Source: Gracilaria domingensis (taxonomy: Eukaryota > Rhodophyta > Florideophyceae > Gracilariales > Gracilariaceae). From it: DNA of 64,000 nt. The stretch is taken from contig VCMS01000030.1 of the NCBI GenBank assembly GCA_022539475.1, positions 1-64,000 on the forward strand, read 5' to 3'. A program made the position numbers and the translations under genes. Below, in pieces: positions 13,001 to 22,232 of the stretch; within the stretch, counting starts at the first letter, position 1, and the number at the start of each line of letters is the position of its first letter. The notes below the pieces were generated by a model. That model had not been told where the DNA came from and searched no databases. It saw only the letters and a program-made list of their open reading frames with translations.

Positions 13001-14067
13001 TTAGACAAGCACTAAGACAGTGGCACGCCAAGATATACGCCTTCCTTGTTGGTGAAATGCACCTCAAGCCGAATGACGCAGACGAGTATGTCTACACCGG
13101 CATCATACTGGGTTTCTTGGTTACCAATGCTCTGTATGTTGACGACTTGCTGATTGCGAGTCCGAGCATGAAAACCGTGGAACGTGTGAAGGCAGAGCTG
13201 TCAAGTCGTTTCCGCATGAAGGACCTCAAAGAAGCTCGCATGGTTCTTGGATTTGAAATCCATCGAGACAGAACCAAGCGAGAGCTGTACTTGACTCAGT
13301 CAGCGTACACGAACAAGGTCCTGGAGCGATTTGGCATGCAGCTGTCGAAACCCGTTGACACTCCTATGGAGTGCGGTGTGGACTTGTCTGTTGAGGAGGA
13401 AGTGCTCACGCATGTACCGTATCGTCAGGCGATTGGCTGCCTCATGTATCTGTCTGTGGGAACTCGTCCGGACATCTCATATGCTGTGGCTAAGCTGGCC
13501 AAGTATGTTGAGAAGCCGGGAAACACTCACTGGAAGGCGGTCAAGCGTGTTCTTCGCTACCTCAATGGCACTACCACGTTCGGGTTGACGTATGGCTCCA
13601 GCACTGATTTGCAACTGCACGGCTATGTGGACTCTGACTGGGCTGGCAATGTTGCCAACCGCAAGTCCACTAGTGGATACTTGTTCATGATGTGCGGTGG
13701 TGCTGTGTCGTGGTCGTCTCGTCAACAGGAGGTAGTTGCTCTGTCGAGTGCAGAGGCTGAGTACGTGAGCTTGTGCTCTGGCACCAAGGAGGCGATCTGG
13801 CTTAGGCGACTTTGGAACGGCATTGGCAGTGTGATTGGCCTGGAAGCAGACGGGTCTGTAAAGCTGCTGGTTGAACCAACTCCCATGTATGTTGACAACC
13901 AGGGCAGTATTGACCTTGCTCGAAATGGAGTGGTGAACAGGAGAACCAAACACATTGAGATTCGGTTCCACTTCACTCGAGAAGCTGTGCAGGCCAAGTC
14001 GATTGTACTGTTCTACTGCCCGGCGGATTCCATGGTTGCCGACATGCTGAATAAGCCACTTGCCTGA
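10087..14067 (+). CDS. Copia gag-pol polyprotein (virus-like element)
   Basis: This is a single open frame of 1326 codons. Parts in order: a Copia-type gag domain; a zinc knuckle of CX2CX4HX4C type near residues 217-230; an aspartic protease with a DSGA motif near residue 285; a GAG-pre-integrase segment; a DDE integrase core; a Ser/Thr- and acid-rich linker; a reverse transcriptase with a YVDD box; and RNase H at the C-terminus. The frame looks whole. Single-frame gag-pol is usual for Copia elements. As an element fossil it is not a host gene. Confidence 0.9.
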   Translation: MDSFSGLKIEKLGEDNFHTWKQKIQYVLALKDLKNHLTTSAPTDEEELAKWKIRDERARAIIGLTLADEHLDHIRDIDTAADAWKAICNVFQRKNLLNRINAKRAFYSVKMREDEKMLQFINRVRHLASDLKSMDVNVEEEDIAMAALCGLPERFEHVIVAIDTTIRDRELTMEFVKSCLLQEEQHMSDRAKEEFGGDAALVGRQFRKTSLKSVVCYYCGIKGHIQKNCFKKQRDGANKDQIDAAHPSVHTALNNEQGTGGSDSDFVCLIANGADKATNSDWIVDSGATAHMSYHESTFQTYETKVSSGVSFGNDSKLQSVGHGSVELDLTVEGSKRKCKLKQVLHVPNLRYHLLSVSQICDLGCTVVFYKEKVCVYKGSKVVAVGRRVKDLYYLCTAAEQFTDTDSALVSDLSLWHVRMAHVNVEGIKQMARNGIVSGLNVDVAQKVDVCGSCVVGKATRAPTPKQKGERAEHVLDLVHSDISGPVNVKSLGGSHYFVTFIDDHSRYCFLYMLKTKDELFRMFIKWLRFVEKQMGRKVLTITARKTVLRALRTDIGGEYLSNRFSEKLEQYGIEHQRTVPYNPQQNGLAERFNRTLMDLVRTMLHHKNVPKSFWAEALTVSVYVRNRVTCKALPSDVTPFELWHGQKPDLSNLRVFGSRCWYKVVDQKLKKLEERAVEAIFIGYTSGSHGYKLWDSQKKKVIVSRDVRFDECCGTESDGHSEREDYADIDLVDKSGAAEASTSDTSTHDSEDDPSAPASHESTTNASTDEHTTPDTHDEPGVPETQPLRRSTRQRKTTSSWWPGASAFLTTSDDTPSSYGDAVSRPDSEAWKKAMKSEYQSLMEHDTWDLVPRPADSKVISCKWVYVQKYEASSSGEPTVRYKARVVASVFLQIEGVDFSETYAPVVKFTSIRMILSVTAVLDFHLHQMDVKTAFLNGDLDETVYMEQPMGFTQQGKVDLVCRLKKAIYGLRQALRQWHAKIYAFLVGEMHLKPNDADEYVYTGIILGFLVTNALYVDDLLIASPSMKTVERVKAELSSRFRMKDLKEARMVLGFEIHRDRTKRELYLTQSAYTNKVLERFGMQLSKPVDTPMECGVDLSVEEEVLTHVPYRQAIGCLMYLSVGTRPDISYAVAKLAKYVEKPGNTHWKAVKRVLRYLNGTTTFGLTYGSSTDLQLHGYVDSDWAGNVANRKSTSGYLFMMCGGAVSWSSRQQEVVALSSAEAEYVSLCSGTKEAIWLRRLWNGIGSVIGLEADGSVKLLVEPTPMYVDNQGSIDLARNGVVNRRTKHIEIRFHFTREAVQAKSIVLFYCPADSMVADMLNKPLA

Positions 14068-14141
14068 GTGAGGCACGAGAGGTTCCGCGGAGCCGGTGGT
14101 GTGATTCACATAGAAGTTTGAAGTCAGTGACAGAGGGGGGG

Positions 14142-15054
14142 TGTTGGATGTTGACCGTATGCTGTCCACTGAAAACCAAAAGTGCTGGGGAGCATGGGCT
14201 GTTTTGGAGGGTGCCGTTGGAAAAGCGCATATGCGCCTCTGAGCAAACTCAACGTGAAATGGGCTTCTGATTGGCTACTGCAAATGGTCATATGCATTGT
14301 GGTTGGTACAAGTGTTGTGGCGCTAATGGGTTGTGTACGATATACACGTGTGTAGCTAGTACACTGGGCATGCTGTACATGATGCACAGGGTACACACGT
14401 ATGTACGTGGACATGTAGGACAGCTTGGTGTAACTTGGGCACTATGGTGAAGAGTTGATGCGGTGTCAAGAGGATAACAGTGTGCTGTTGTTGGTGACGT
14501 AGGACTTGGAGTGAGTTTGTGGTGAAGTGTTGTTGGTGAGCTTGTACGTAACTGTTATGGTGTGGTGTAGGGATTACAGTGTGTTGTCAATATGTGAATC
14601 TGTGCATGGTCATGGTTATGTGTAGGCACGTAAGTTGTTGTGCACTGTTGTGCACTGTTGTGCTTTGTTGTTGTAAGCTGCCACGATAGTGTGGTAGTGT
14701 TACCATGTTATGTTAGAAGAAGATTGGTAGTATCGAGTGTCTCTAGCTAGTGGTTTAGGTATTGCTTGGATTTGGAGGTTTGCGATGGTTGCGCAAAGTA
14801 GTTCTATATAAGCGGTGACTCGAGCACCTCCAAGTAAATTCCGAGCCAGAGCTGGCGAACTTCTTTTCATTCCCGCCATCTTTTCTCTCAACCTTCCCTT
14901 TCCAGCTATAACCTCCATCAGGTTATGGGCCCAGCCCCGCTGACCTCTGCCGTTATCGTTCGTCTATCGCCGCTCTCTCTCACCGCCGTTCACCCGCTTC
15001 GCTGTTTTCCCTTCTCTCTCCTTTCTTCGTTGCGTCGGGTGTGTTGACCGTGTT
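14142..15054 (+). repeat. LTR shared by Copia copies B and C
   Basis: The LTR starts TGTTGGATGTTGACC directly after the purine tract of copy B and carries the TATATAAG box near 14807. It serves as 3' LTR of B and 5' LTR of C, so the two elements form a tandem with one common LTR. The 3' limit is taken from where the copy C LTR stops matching (about 913 bp), and a shorter or longer LTR is possible because no clear primer-binding site was identified. Confidence 0.8.
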
Positions 15055-17875
15055 TTTGGTTGGTGTTGATCTTCTCCTTTCGGTTTTGCGTTCCTCCCTG
15101 AAGGCGTCGTGGTTATAGTGGTTCGTCGTTGATTCTGTATCGTGATTGTGTTTGGGCGCTCGTTGTTGCCCGTGTTGTCGATCGCTTTCCGTTCCGTTTG
15201 GTCTCCCTCTGTCGTTATTATTGGGATCCCCGCGTCGTGTTGCGGGTTCTGATCCGAGAGGTTGAGGACCGTTCGTTGTCGAAGTCTGTGCACTGCGTGT
15301 GTGCTCAGCAGTTGTTGAGGTCTGTGCACTGTGTGTGCTCAGCGCTTGGGGTTGTCATCTGAGGTCCAGCGAAAAGCGGTTGATCCGAGCAATCGGGGAC
15401 GTTAGTCTGGCGGCTTGAACCAAAACGGACGTGCTGTCTAGCGGGCTCCCACCGATCCGTCGGGGCGGATAACGGTGTCGGTCGGAAGACCTGGTAGTAC
15501 CGCGAGTGCTGAAGTGGACGCGGTGCCGTGACGCACTGTTGGACTTGGGTGGCTCACCTTTGTTGTTGTTGACCTGACTTTGTTGTTGTTGACCTGACTT
15601 TGTGTCGGGTTCTTGATCTGTGGTGAAGGCAAATCGCGAGCTTTTGATCCGTGCAACCTCGGTTGAGCGGGGAGGCGACGTACTGAAGGCTGACCTCCTT
15701 TTCAGGATCAGGCCGCGTGTGGGCATTATTGTCTGCTCGTTAGGAGCGTACCTTGGTTTGTCATAGTAGCTGCAGTTTCGAAGTCGCGCAAGTTCTTGCA
15801 AGAGGCCAGATTGGGTTAAGTGGTGAAGACATATCTTTGGTCATTAACCATCCTTTGGACGCCTCGTAGAGAGCAACGCGCCTTCTCCTAGAACGCAGGA
15901 GGAGGTAGACTGCAGAAGTCATTTCCTATCCGGAGGGTCTCCGGGGGTCAGGGGTCCGATCCCCTAGGGTACTGGGAATTTAGTTCCTGCCAGTGGTCCC
16001 GACTATTGAAGTTTTTGTTGTTGTTGTTGTTGTTGTTTGCCGTTGTTGTTGTTTGCAGTTGTTGTTGTTTGCTGCTGTTGTTTACTGCTGTTGTTTGCTG
16101 TCGTTGTTTGCTGTCGTTGTTTGCTGTCGTTGTTTGCCGTTGCTGTCTACCTGCTGCCGCCTATTTCAGTTGCTCCGCTGTTTCCTTCTGACAACATGGA
16201 CTCGTTTAGTGAGCTCAAGATCGAGAAGTTGGGTGAGGATAACTTCCACACCTAGAAGCAGAAGATTCAGTACGTACTTGCACTGAAAGACCTCAAGAAC
16301 CATCTCACAACTTCTGCACCCACCGATGAAGAGGAACTGGCGAAATAGCAAATCCGAGACGAAAGGGCTAGAGCGATCATTGGACTCACGCTTGCCGACG
16401 AGCACTTGGATCACATTCGTGACATTGACACTGCTGCTGACGCATGGAAGGCCATCTGCAATGTGTTCCAACGCAAGAATCTTCTGAACCGAATCAACGC
16501 CAGACGTGCCTTCTACTCTGTGAAGATGCGCGAGGACGAGAAGATGTTGCAATTCATCAATCGTGTTCGGCACTTGGCCTCCGATCTCAAGAGTATGGAC
16601 GTCAACGTTGAATAAGAGGACATTGCCATGGCCGCTCTATGTGGACTTCCGGAACGTTTTGAGCACCTCATTGTTGCAATTGACACCACGATCGGAGATC
16701 GCCAACTCACTATGGAGTTTGTGAAGAGCCGTCTGTTACAAGAAGAGCAACGTATGAGTGATCGTGCCAAGGAGGAGTCCGGTGGTGATGCAGCACTCGT
16801 GGGACGCCAGCTTCGTAGGAAGTCGTTAAAGTCGGTTGTGTGTTACTATAGTGGCATAAAGGGTCATATCCAGAAGAACTGGTTCAAGGAGCAACGTGAT
16901 GGCGCTAACAAGGATCAGATCGATGCTGCTCACCCAAGTATACATACCGCGCTCAACGATGAGCAAGGTACGGCCGGCAGCGATTCTGACTTTGTATGCC
17001 TCATTGCAAATGGTGCCGACAAGGCCACTAACAGTGACTGGATTGTTGACTCTGGATCTACTGCGCATATGACTTATGATGAATCAATGTTCCAAACGTA
17101 CGAGACAAAGGTGTCTTCGGGTGTATGTATCGGTAGTGATTCCAAGTTGCAGTCTGTTGGTCACGGAAGTGTGGAGCTCGATCTGACAGTTGAACGGTCC
17201 AAGCGTAAGTGCAAGCTAAAGCAGGTGGTACACGTGCCCAACGTACGGTACCACTTGTGGTCTGTGTCACAGATTTGTGATCTGGGCTGCACGGTAGTGT
17301 TTGACAAAGAAAAGGTATGTGTGTACAAGGGGTCAAAAGTGGTTGCCGTCGGGCGGCGCGTCAAAGACCTGTACTACCTTTGCACTGCTGCAGAACAGTT
17401 CACGGACACGGACAGTGCGCTTATATCAGACTTGTCTCTTTGGCATGCTCGAATGGCTCATGTAAATGTGGAAGGCATCAAGCAGATGGCTCGAAATGGC
17501 GTTGTGTCAGGTCTGAATGTGGATGTGGCTCAGAAGGTGGATGTGTGTGGCTCATGTGTAGTGGGCAAAGCAACCCGTGCTCCGACTCCCAAGAAAGGGG
17601 GGGAACGAGCTGAACACGTACTGGACCTGGTACACTCCGATATTTCGGGTCCAGTGAACGTGAAGTCCTTGGGAGGCTCGCACTACTTTGTCACATTCAT
17701 CGATGACCACAGCCGTTACTGCTTTCTGTACATGCTCAAGACGAAGGATGAGTTGTTCCGGATGTTCATCAAGTGGCTCAGGTTTGTGGAGAAGCAGATG
17801 GGCAGGAAGGTCCTAACCATCACTGCTCGTAAAAGTGTGCTGCGTGCTTTGCGCACAGACAACGGTGGTGAGTAC

Positions 17876-18787
17876 TGTTAGATGTTGACCCTGTGCTGTC
17901 ACTGAAAACCAAAAGTGCTGGGGAGCATGGGCTGTTTTGGAGGGTGCCGTTGGAAAACCGCATATGCGCGTCTGCGCAAACTCAACGTGAAACGGGCTTC
18001 TGATTGGCTACTGCAAATGGTCATATGCATTGTGGTTGGTACAAGTGTTGTGGCGCTAATGGGTTGTTTCCGGGGTACACGTGTGTAGCTAGTACACTGG
18101 GCATAGTGTACATGATGCACAGGGTACACACGTATGTACGTGGACATGTAGGACAGCTTGGTGTAACTTGGGCACTATGGTGAAGAGTTGATGCGGGGTC
18201 AAGAGGATTACAGTGTGGTGTTGTTGGTGACGTAGGACTTGGAGTGAGTTTGTGGTGAGGTGTTGTTGGTGAGCTTGTACGTAACTGTCATGGTGTGGTG
18301 TAGGGATTACAGTGTGTTGGCACTATGTGAATCTGTGCATGGTCATTGTTATGTGTAGGCACGTAAGTTGTTGTGCACTGTTGTGCACTGTTGTGCTTTA
18401 TTGTTGTAAGCTGCCATGATAGTGTGGGAGTGTTACCATGTTATGTTAGGAGATGATTGGTAGTATTGAGTGTCTCTAGCTAGTGGTTTAGGTATTGCTT
18501 GGAGTTGGAGGTTTGCGATGGTTGCGCAAAGTAGTTCTATATAAGCGGTGACTCGAGCACCTCCAAGTAAATTCCGAGCCAGAGCTGGCGAACTTCCCTT
18601 CATTCCCCCCATCCTTTCCCTCAACCTTCCCTTTCTAGCTATAACCTCCATCAGGTTATGGACCCAGCCCCGCTGACCTCTGCCGTTATCGTTCGTCTAT
18701 CGCCGCTCTCTCTCACCGCCGTTCACCCGCTTCGCTGTTTTCCCTTCTCTCTCCTTTCTTCGTTGCGTCGGGTGTGTTGACCGTGTT
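17876..18787 (+). repeat. Terminal LTR of Copia copy C
   Basis: About 912 bp, closely matching 14142-15054, starting TGTTAGATGTTGACC. Homology stops sharply after 18787, where unrelated sequence begins. This is either the true outer LTR end or a truncation. Confidence 0.8.
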
Positions 18788-19225
18788 GCGCGAAACCATT
18801 CCGTTGCACCCGCAGGCGGGCTGCTGTCTGCAGGGCTTGCAGCTGGCCTGCAGGCAGCAATCCTCCTGCTACTGCTGCTCTCCATTCGAGTCTAGGGTCC
18901 ACAGTGCATGCTGGAACTGGCTGGAACCGTTCCAGCATGCAGTGCCGAGTTTCAGTCAGTAAATAAACCCTCGAGGCGGACAAAGCTCGTCAGTGCGAAG
19001 CTGGCTAAATCAACCGTTCCATGAGGGAAAAGGAAGTGCTGTCATAGGCCTCTTGTGTATCGTACGCAGACAGAATATCTTCGCAAGGTATAGATCGCAC
19101 CTACCAAGTATGTATCCCTTCTCAACTATGGTGCCAATGTATGCGCAGCAACCGCTTTGAAAATTTCACCCTACCTTGTGCTGCTTTGCTGCAGCTCCCT
19201 TTGACTACGTTTACTAGAAAATAAC
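18788..19225. other. Spacer between Copia cluster and hAT gene, with hairpin
   Basis: No gene is seen. The first 170 bases are rich in CTGCAGG-type repeats. A perfect 13-bp inverted repeat, TGCATGCTGGAAC (18905-18917) and its complement (18929-18941), surrounds an 11-base loop. The stretch probably holds the 5' part and promoter of the hAT element, but its terminal inverted repeat could not be identified. Confidence 0.5.
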
Positions 19226-21601
19226 ATGAAATCCAGCCATGTTGCGACATCATCATCGCAATCCACAACATCCCGCCGAACTGGTCGCAAAAAAGCGTGG
19301 CGGCCTACAGAATGTTTCTCACTACAGGCACCTGATGATCCCCAGACATCCGGTGACAGTGTTCATACTACCTGCAACGGGTGCGGATGGAGATCGCGTG
19401 CTTCTACACCTAATACGACACAACTGGGACACCACCTCCTACAGTGCCCGTTTACAACCACAGAAACTCTACGACGCCTTCTGAAGGTACAGTCACTACT
19501 TAAGGCGTATCAAAGAATGGGAAGTTCTACACAGTGCTTTGGCGTGCCACTGACACCATCAAAAAGAAATTTGACGGAGAATGAGGCTCACGAATCTTCC
19601 AGACGGCCTGTTGTTCGGACACAGGCCTCCATCGTGCGCAAAAGCGCAGAGCGTTCCGCTCTAGTGCATACGAAGAAAGCACTAGATCAGAAGCGGTCTC
19701 GATTGAACGAACTAACCACAAGAATGGTGATCAAGAACATGCTGCCGTTCAGTATGTTAGTGCGAGGCAAACGACAGAACGAATTTCTCGAAATTGTCAG
19801 GCTTCTAGATGAGCGATTTGTCAACGACGTACCGACACCAGCACAGATTGGCGGAAATCGGTTGCATGCTTACTACGAGAAATCTCTCGCCGCGGTAAAA
19901 TCTCATATATCCGTCTCTCTACGACAGACGTTTGGAACACTGACTTTCGATGGTTGGACCGACTCTAACTCGGAAAACGTAGTCAACGTTTTACTTACAA
20001 TAACTGGAGTGGACCGAACGCGACAAATCTTCTTTCTAAGGTCTGTTTATACCGGCGCTTTCAGCTGCGATGGCGATTTGTATGCGACCGTACTTAGCTC
20101 TGCATTTTCGCAGTTTGGGGATATGAAGGACATTTGCGCAGTGGTTAGCGATAATGCCAGCTCTTGTGTGAAAGCCAACGAAGAACTATCTAAAAAGTTC
20201 GACCATATTATTTCAGCTCAGGATCAAGCGCATGTTTCCAACCTTTTGATGCAGGATATGGGAGAATTGCCGTGGATAGCCGATATACTGTCTTCTGTTT
20301 CGGCTGTTGTCACAGATCTAAGAAGGCACTCGAAGCAGTACTTTCGCTTCAAACAAGTCAAAGAGCAACGCAATTCTAAGCTCCGAAACAGTGGTTATAC
20401 CACTTCGATCAGGGAAACAGATCAATATGGGCCTGTGAAGCCGTTGAGAACCGCTGTCTTACCGATGCAAATAGATCAAACTCGTTTTGCGAGCTCCGAA
20501 GGTATGCTCCAGTCATTTTTAAGGGGCCAAAGTGTCTACCAGGGTTTAGTTCATTGCCCTGACTTCCGTACTTCTCTCTATGGGAGGCGACAGGAGCACA
20601 AACGAGATAATTTTGAAGCTACGGTGAGGGACGAGTCTTTGTTTGAAAAGTGCCTTGATACATGTCATATCTTGCGCCTTGTCAGACAATATCTACGCAT
20701 CTTTGATGACGACAGTTCGTTACTGGCAGAAGTGTACCCCGCAACGCGACAGCTGGAGCAAACGCTCACTGCGCTACCTGTCACTCCATTTTTAACGTCA
20801 GAACGTCGGGAAGAAGTCCTAAGCGTTTTTCGCCGACGTCGGGCTGGGAGAGCCCGTAAGATACCCCTGCTTACATCACTACATACCGTAGCATTCTTAT
20901 TGGACATAAGGAGCCTCAATGAGAACTGCGCTACACATATGTCTGACATTCTGATGCACATGAGGAAGTACGTGAAGTCCTCTATCTTTCCACCTACGCA
21001 AAAGCTTCCCGGCGAGGGAGGTGAGGAAGGGGCGGTTGACCGTCTTTTTGAGGCACTCAATTTTACAAGGCTGTCCTGGATATCGCAGGCGGACTGGCCT
21101 GAAAAGCGACCGGTTTTAATAGCCTTTAAGAACATACCAGTAGTGTACTGGATTCAATTTGGGGACAGTTCGACGTTGAAGGATTTTGCTCTACGAGTTT
21201 TATGCACGAGTCCGTCCTCGTGGAGTGTCGAACGGAGTTTTAGCATCCAGGGGAGGATCAGAACACCGACGCGTAACCGCCTACATCCTATGAAGGTGGA
21301 AAAAATGATGTTCTGCGCATTCAATAACGCGCTAACTTCTACAGGCGAGTCTTCCTCAACGAAGGTTTGTCGGACTTACACCTCAGTCGCTATTACTGGG
21401 GGAATCGGAGCGCTCTCTGAAGACTTCGTGTCTTACTTTGGTGCCCATAACACTGCGGAGGAAGATATTGAAGAAGCCCCCAACGAAGATGAAATAGATG
21501 GTTGGGATGATGGTGTCGAAGAAAATGCTGTTCCGGAAACACTCCCAGACGCTGGTATAATGCGTGTTTTATTTGCGGGGGGCGGCAATGACGAAGAGTA
21601 A
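19226..21601 (+). CDS. hAT-superfamily transposase
   Basis: A 791-residue open frame. Near residues 48-75 there is a BED-type zinc-finger pattern (CNGC followed by HH and C). Around residue 240 lies FDGWTD, and about 65 residues further VVSDNASS; both are the acidic catalytic motifs of the hAT/DUF659 RNase-H fold. Near residue 670 the segment SSWSVERSFS followed by RNRL is the conserved C-terminal hAT dimerisation motif carrying the catalytic Glu. The C-terminus is acidic. The product would cut and paste its own element, giving 8-bp target duplications in known hATs. No stop or frameshift is visible, so it may be functional or domesticated. Terminal inverted repeats were not found, leaving the element borders unknown. 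Confidence 0.9.
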   Translation: MKSSHVATSSSQSTTSRRTGRKKAWRPTECFSLQAPDDPQTSGDSVHTTCNGCGWRSRASTPNTTQLGHHLLQCPFTTTETLRRLLKVQSLLKAYQRMGSSTQCFGVPLTPSKRNLTENEAHESSRRPVVRTQASIVRKSAERSALVHTKKALDQKRSRLNELTTRMVIKNMLPFSMLVRGKRQNEFLEIVRLLDERFVNDVPTPAQIGGNRLHAYYEKSLAAVKSHISVSLRQTFGTLTFDGWTDSNSENVVNVLLTITGVDRTRQIFFLRSVYTGAFSCDGDLYATVLSSAFSQFGDMKDICAVVSDNASSCVKANEELSKKFDHIISAQDQAHVSNLLMQDMGELPWIADILSSVSAVVTDLRRHSKQYFRFKQVKEQRNSKLRNSGYTTSIRETDQYGPVKPLRTAVLPMQIDQTRFASSEGMLQSFLRGQSVYQGLVHCPDFRTSLYGRRQEHKRDNFEATVRDESLFEKCLDTCHILRLVRQYLRIFDDDSSLLAEVYPATRQLEQTLTALPVTPFLTSERREEVLSVFRRRRAGRARKIPLLTSLHTVAFLLDIRSLNENCATHMSDILMHMRKYVKSSIFPPTQKLPGEGGEEGAVDRLFEALNFTRLSWISQADWPEKRPVLIAFKNIPVVYWIQFGDSSTLKDFALRVLCTSPSSWSVERSFSIQGRIRTPTRNRLHPMKVEKMMFCAFNNALTSTGESSSTKVCRTYTSVAITGGIGALSEDFVSYFGAHNTAEEDIEEAPNEDEIDGWDDGVEENAVPETLPDAGIMRVLFAGGGNDEE

Positions 21602-21653
21602 TCGATATCACTGTGCATCCTTGATAGCGGCGGCAGTTGCTCAGGACATGCTC

Positions 21654-21850
21654 GGAGATGACGGCGATGACGACGATGGCGGCGATGACGGAGATTTTTT
21701 GACGGCTATGACGGAGATGATAGAGATGCTATGACGGCGATGGCGGCGATGGTGGAGATGCTATGACGGCGATGACGGTGATGGTGGATGCTATGACGGC
21801 GATGACGGCGATGATGGAGATGCTATGACGGCGATGACGGCGATGACTCA
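21654..21850 (+). repeat. GATGRCGGC-type minisatellite
   Basis: About four units of roughly 32 bp, each starting GCTATGACGGCGATG, preceded by less regular GATGACGGC/GATGATGG triplet-based sequence. It encodes no supported protein, although frames across it are open because the unit length is compatible with short stop-free runs. Confidence 0.75.
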
Positions 21851-22232
21851 CAACACATGGTTCTGAAAGCGAGTGCACTGTATGTGAACTTGGAAAGTTG
21901 ATCCGTCGCGGGAGTTCCAGTACCTCTCTATGCGGCTGTCGAATACATTGTAGTCTGAAGTTCAGACTCTTTACCAGCATGGGTTTGGAACAGAAGGGTG
22001 CGTCTTCAGAGCCTTGACTGGTACCCCTAAACACAAGTAATTGATCTGTGCAAGAAATGTTTGGCCCGTTTCTTCGCTTTGTCGGTTGTGAAGAAGTTCT
22101 GAGAGGCATTTCGACAATAGTACAGGATATCTTCATGGGTTAATTTTCTTTACCGAACACCGTCTATAGCCTGCTAGGCCTTCTTTCCTGCACACGTTGG
22201 CCGTAGATTTTGTGTAATATGTGAGCTGCACG

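Larger units (their letters stand above)
8448..15054 (+). mobile_element. Ty1/Copia element, copy B (most complete copy)
   Basis: Order on the + strand: a partial 5' LTR (8448 to about 8957, lacking its first 400 bases or so), a leader of about 1.1 kb, gag-pol (10087-14067), a purine tract at 14131-14141, and a full 3' LTR (14142 to about 15054). The coding part looks whole; the element as a unit is incomplete only in its 5' LTR, where it abuts inverted copy A. Domain order with integrase before RT marks it as Ty1/Copia. Near identity with the other copies suggests recent activity. The leader contains a GC-rich stretch with a short AGGGG/CCCCT hairpin at about 9861-9876. Confidence 0.92.
14142..18787 (+). 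mobile_element. Ty1/Copia element, copy C (truncated, tandem with B)
   Basis: It contains the shared LTR, leader (about 15055-16195), gag from 16196, protease and the first part of integrase. The body ends abruptly at 17875 and is followed at once by another LTR start (17876). RT and RNase H are therefore missing, consistent with an internal deletion between integrase and the 3' LTR. It is broken in a few places in addition to the large deletion. Confidence 0.88.

Noticed and set aside
21729-22136. 135-codon minus-strand frame with RRHRRHS/VIAVIA repeats
   Set aside because: Most of its repeat content is the minisatellite read in one frame.
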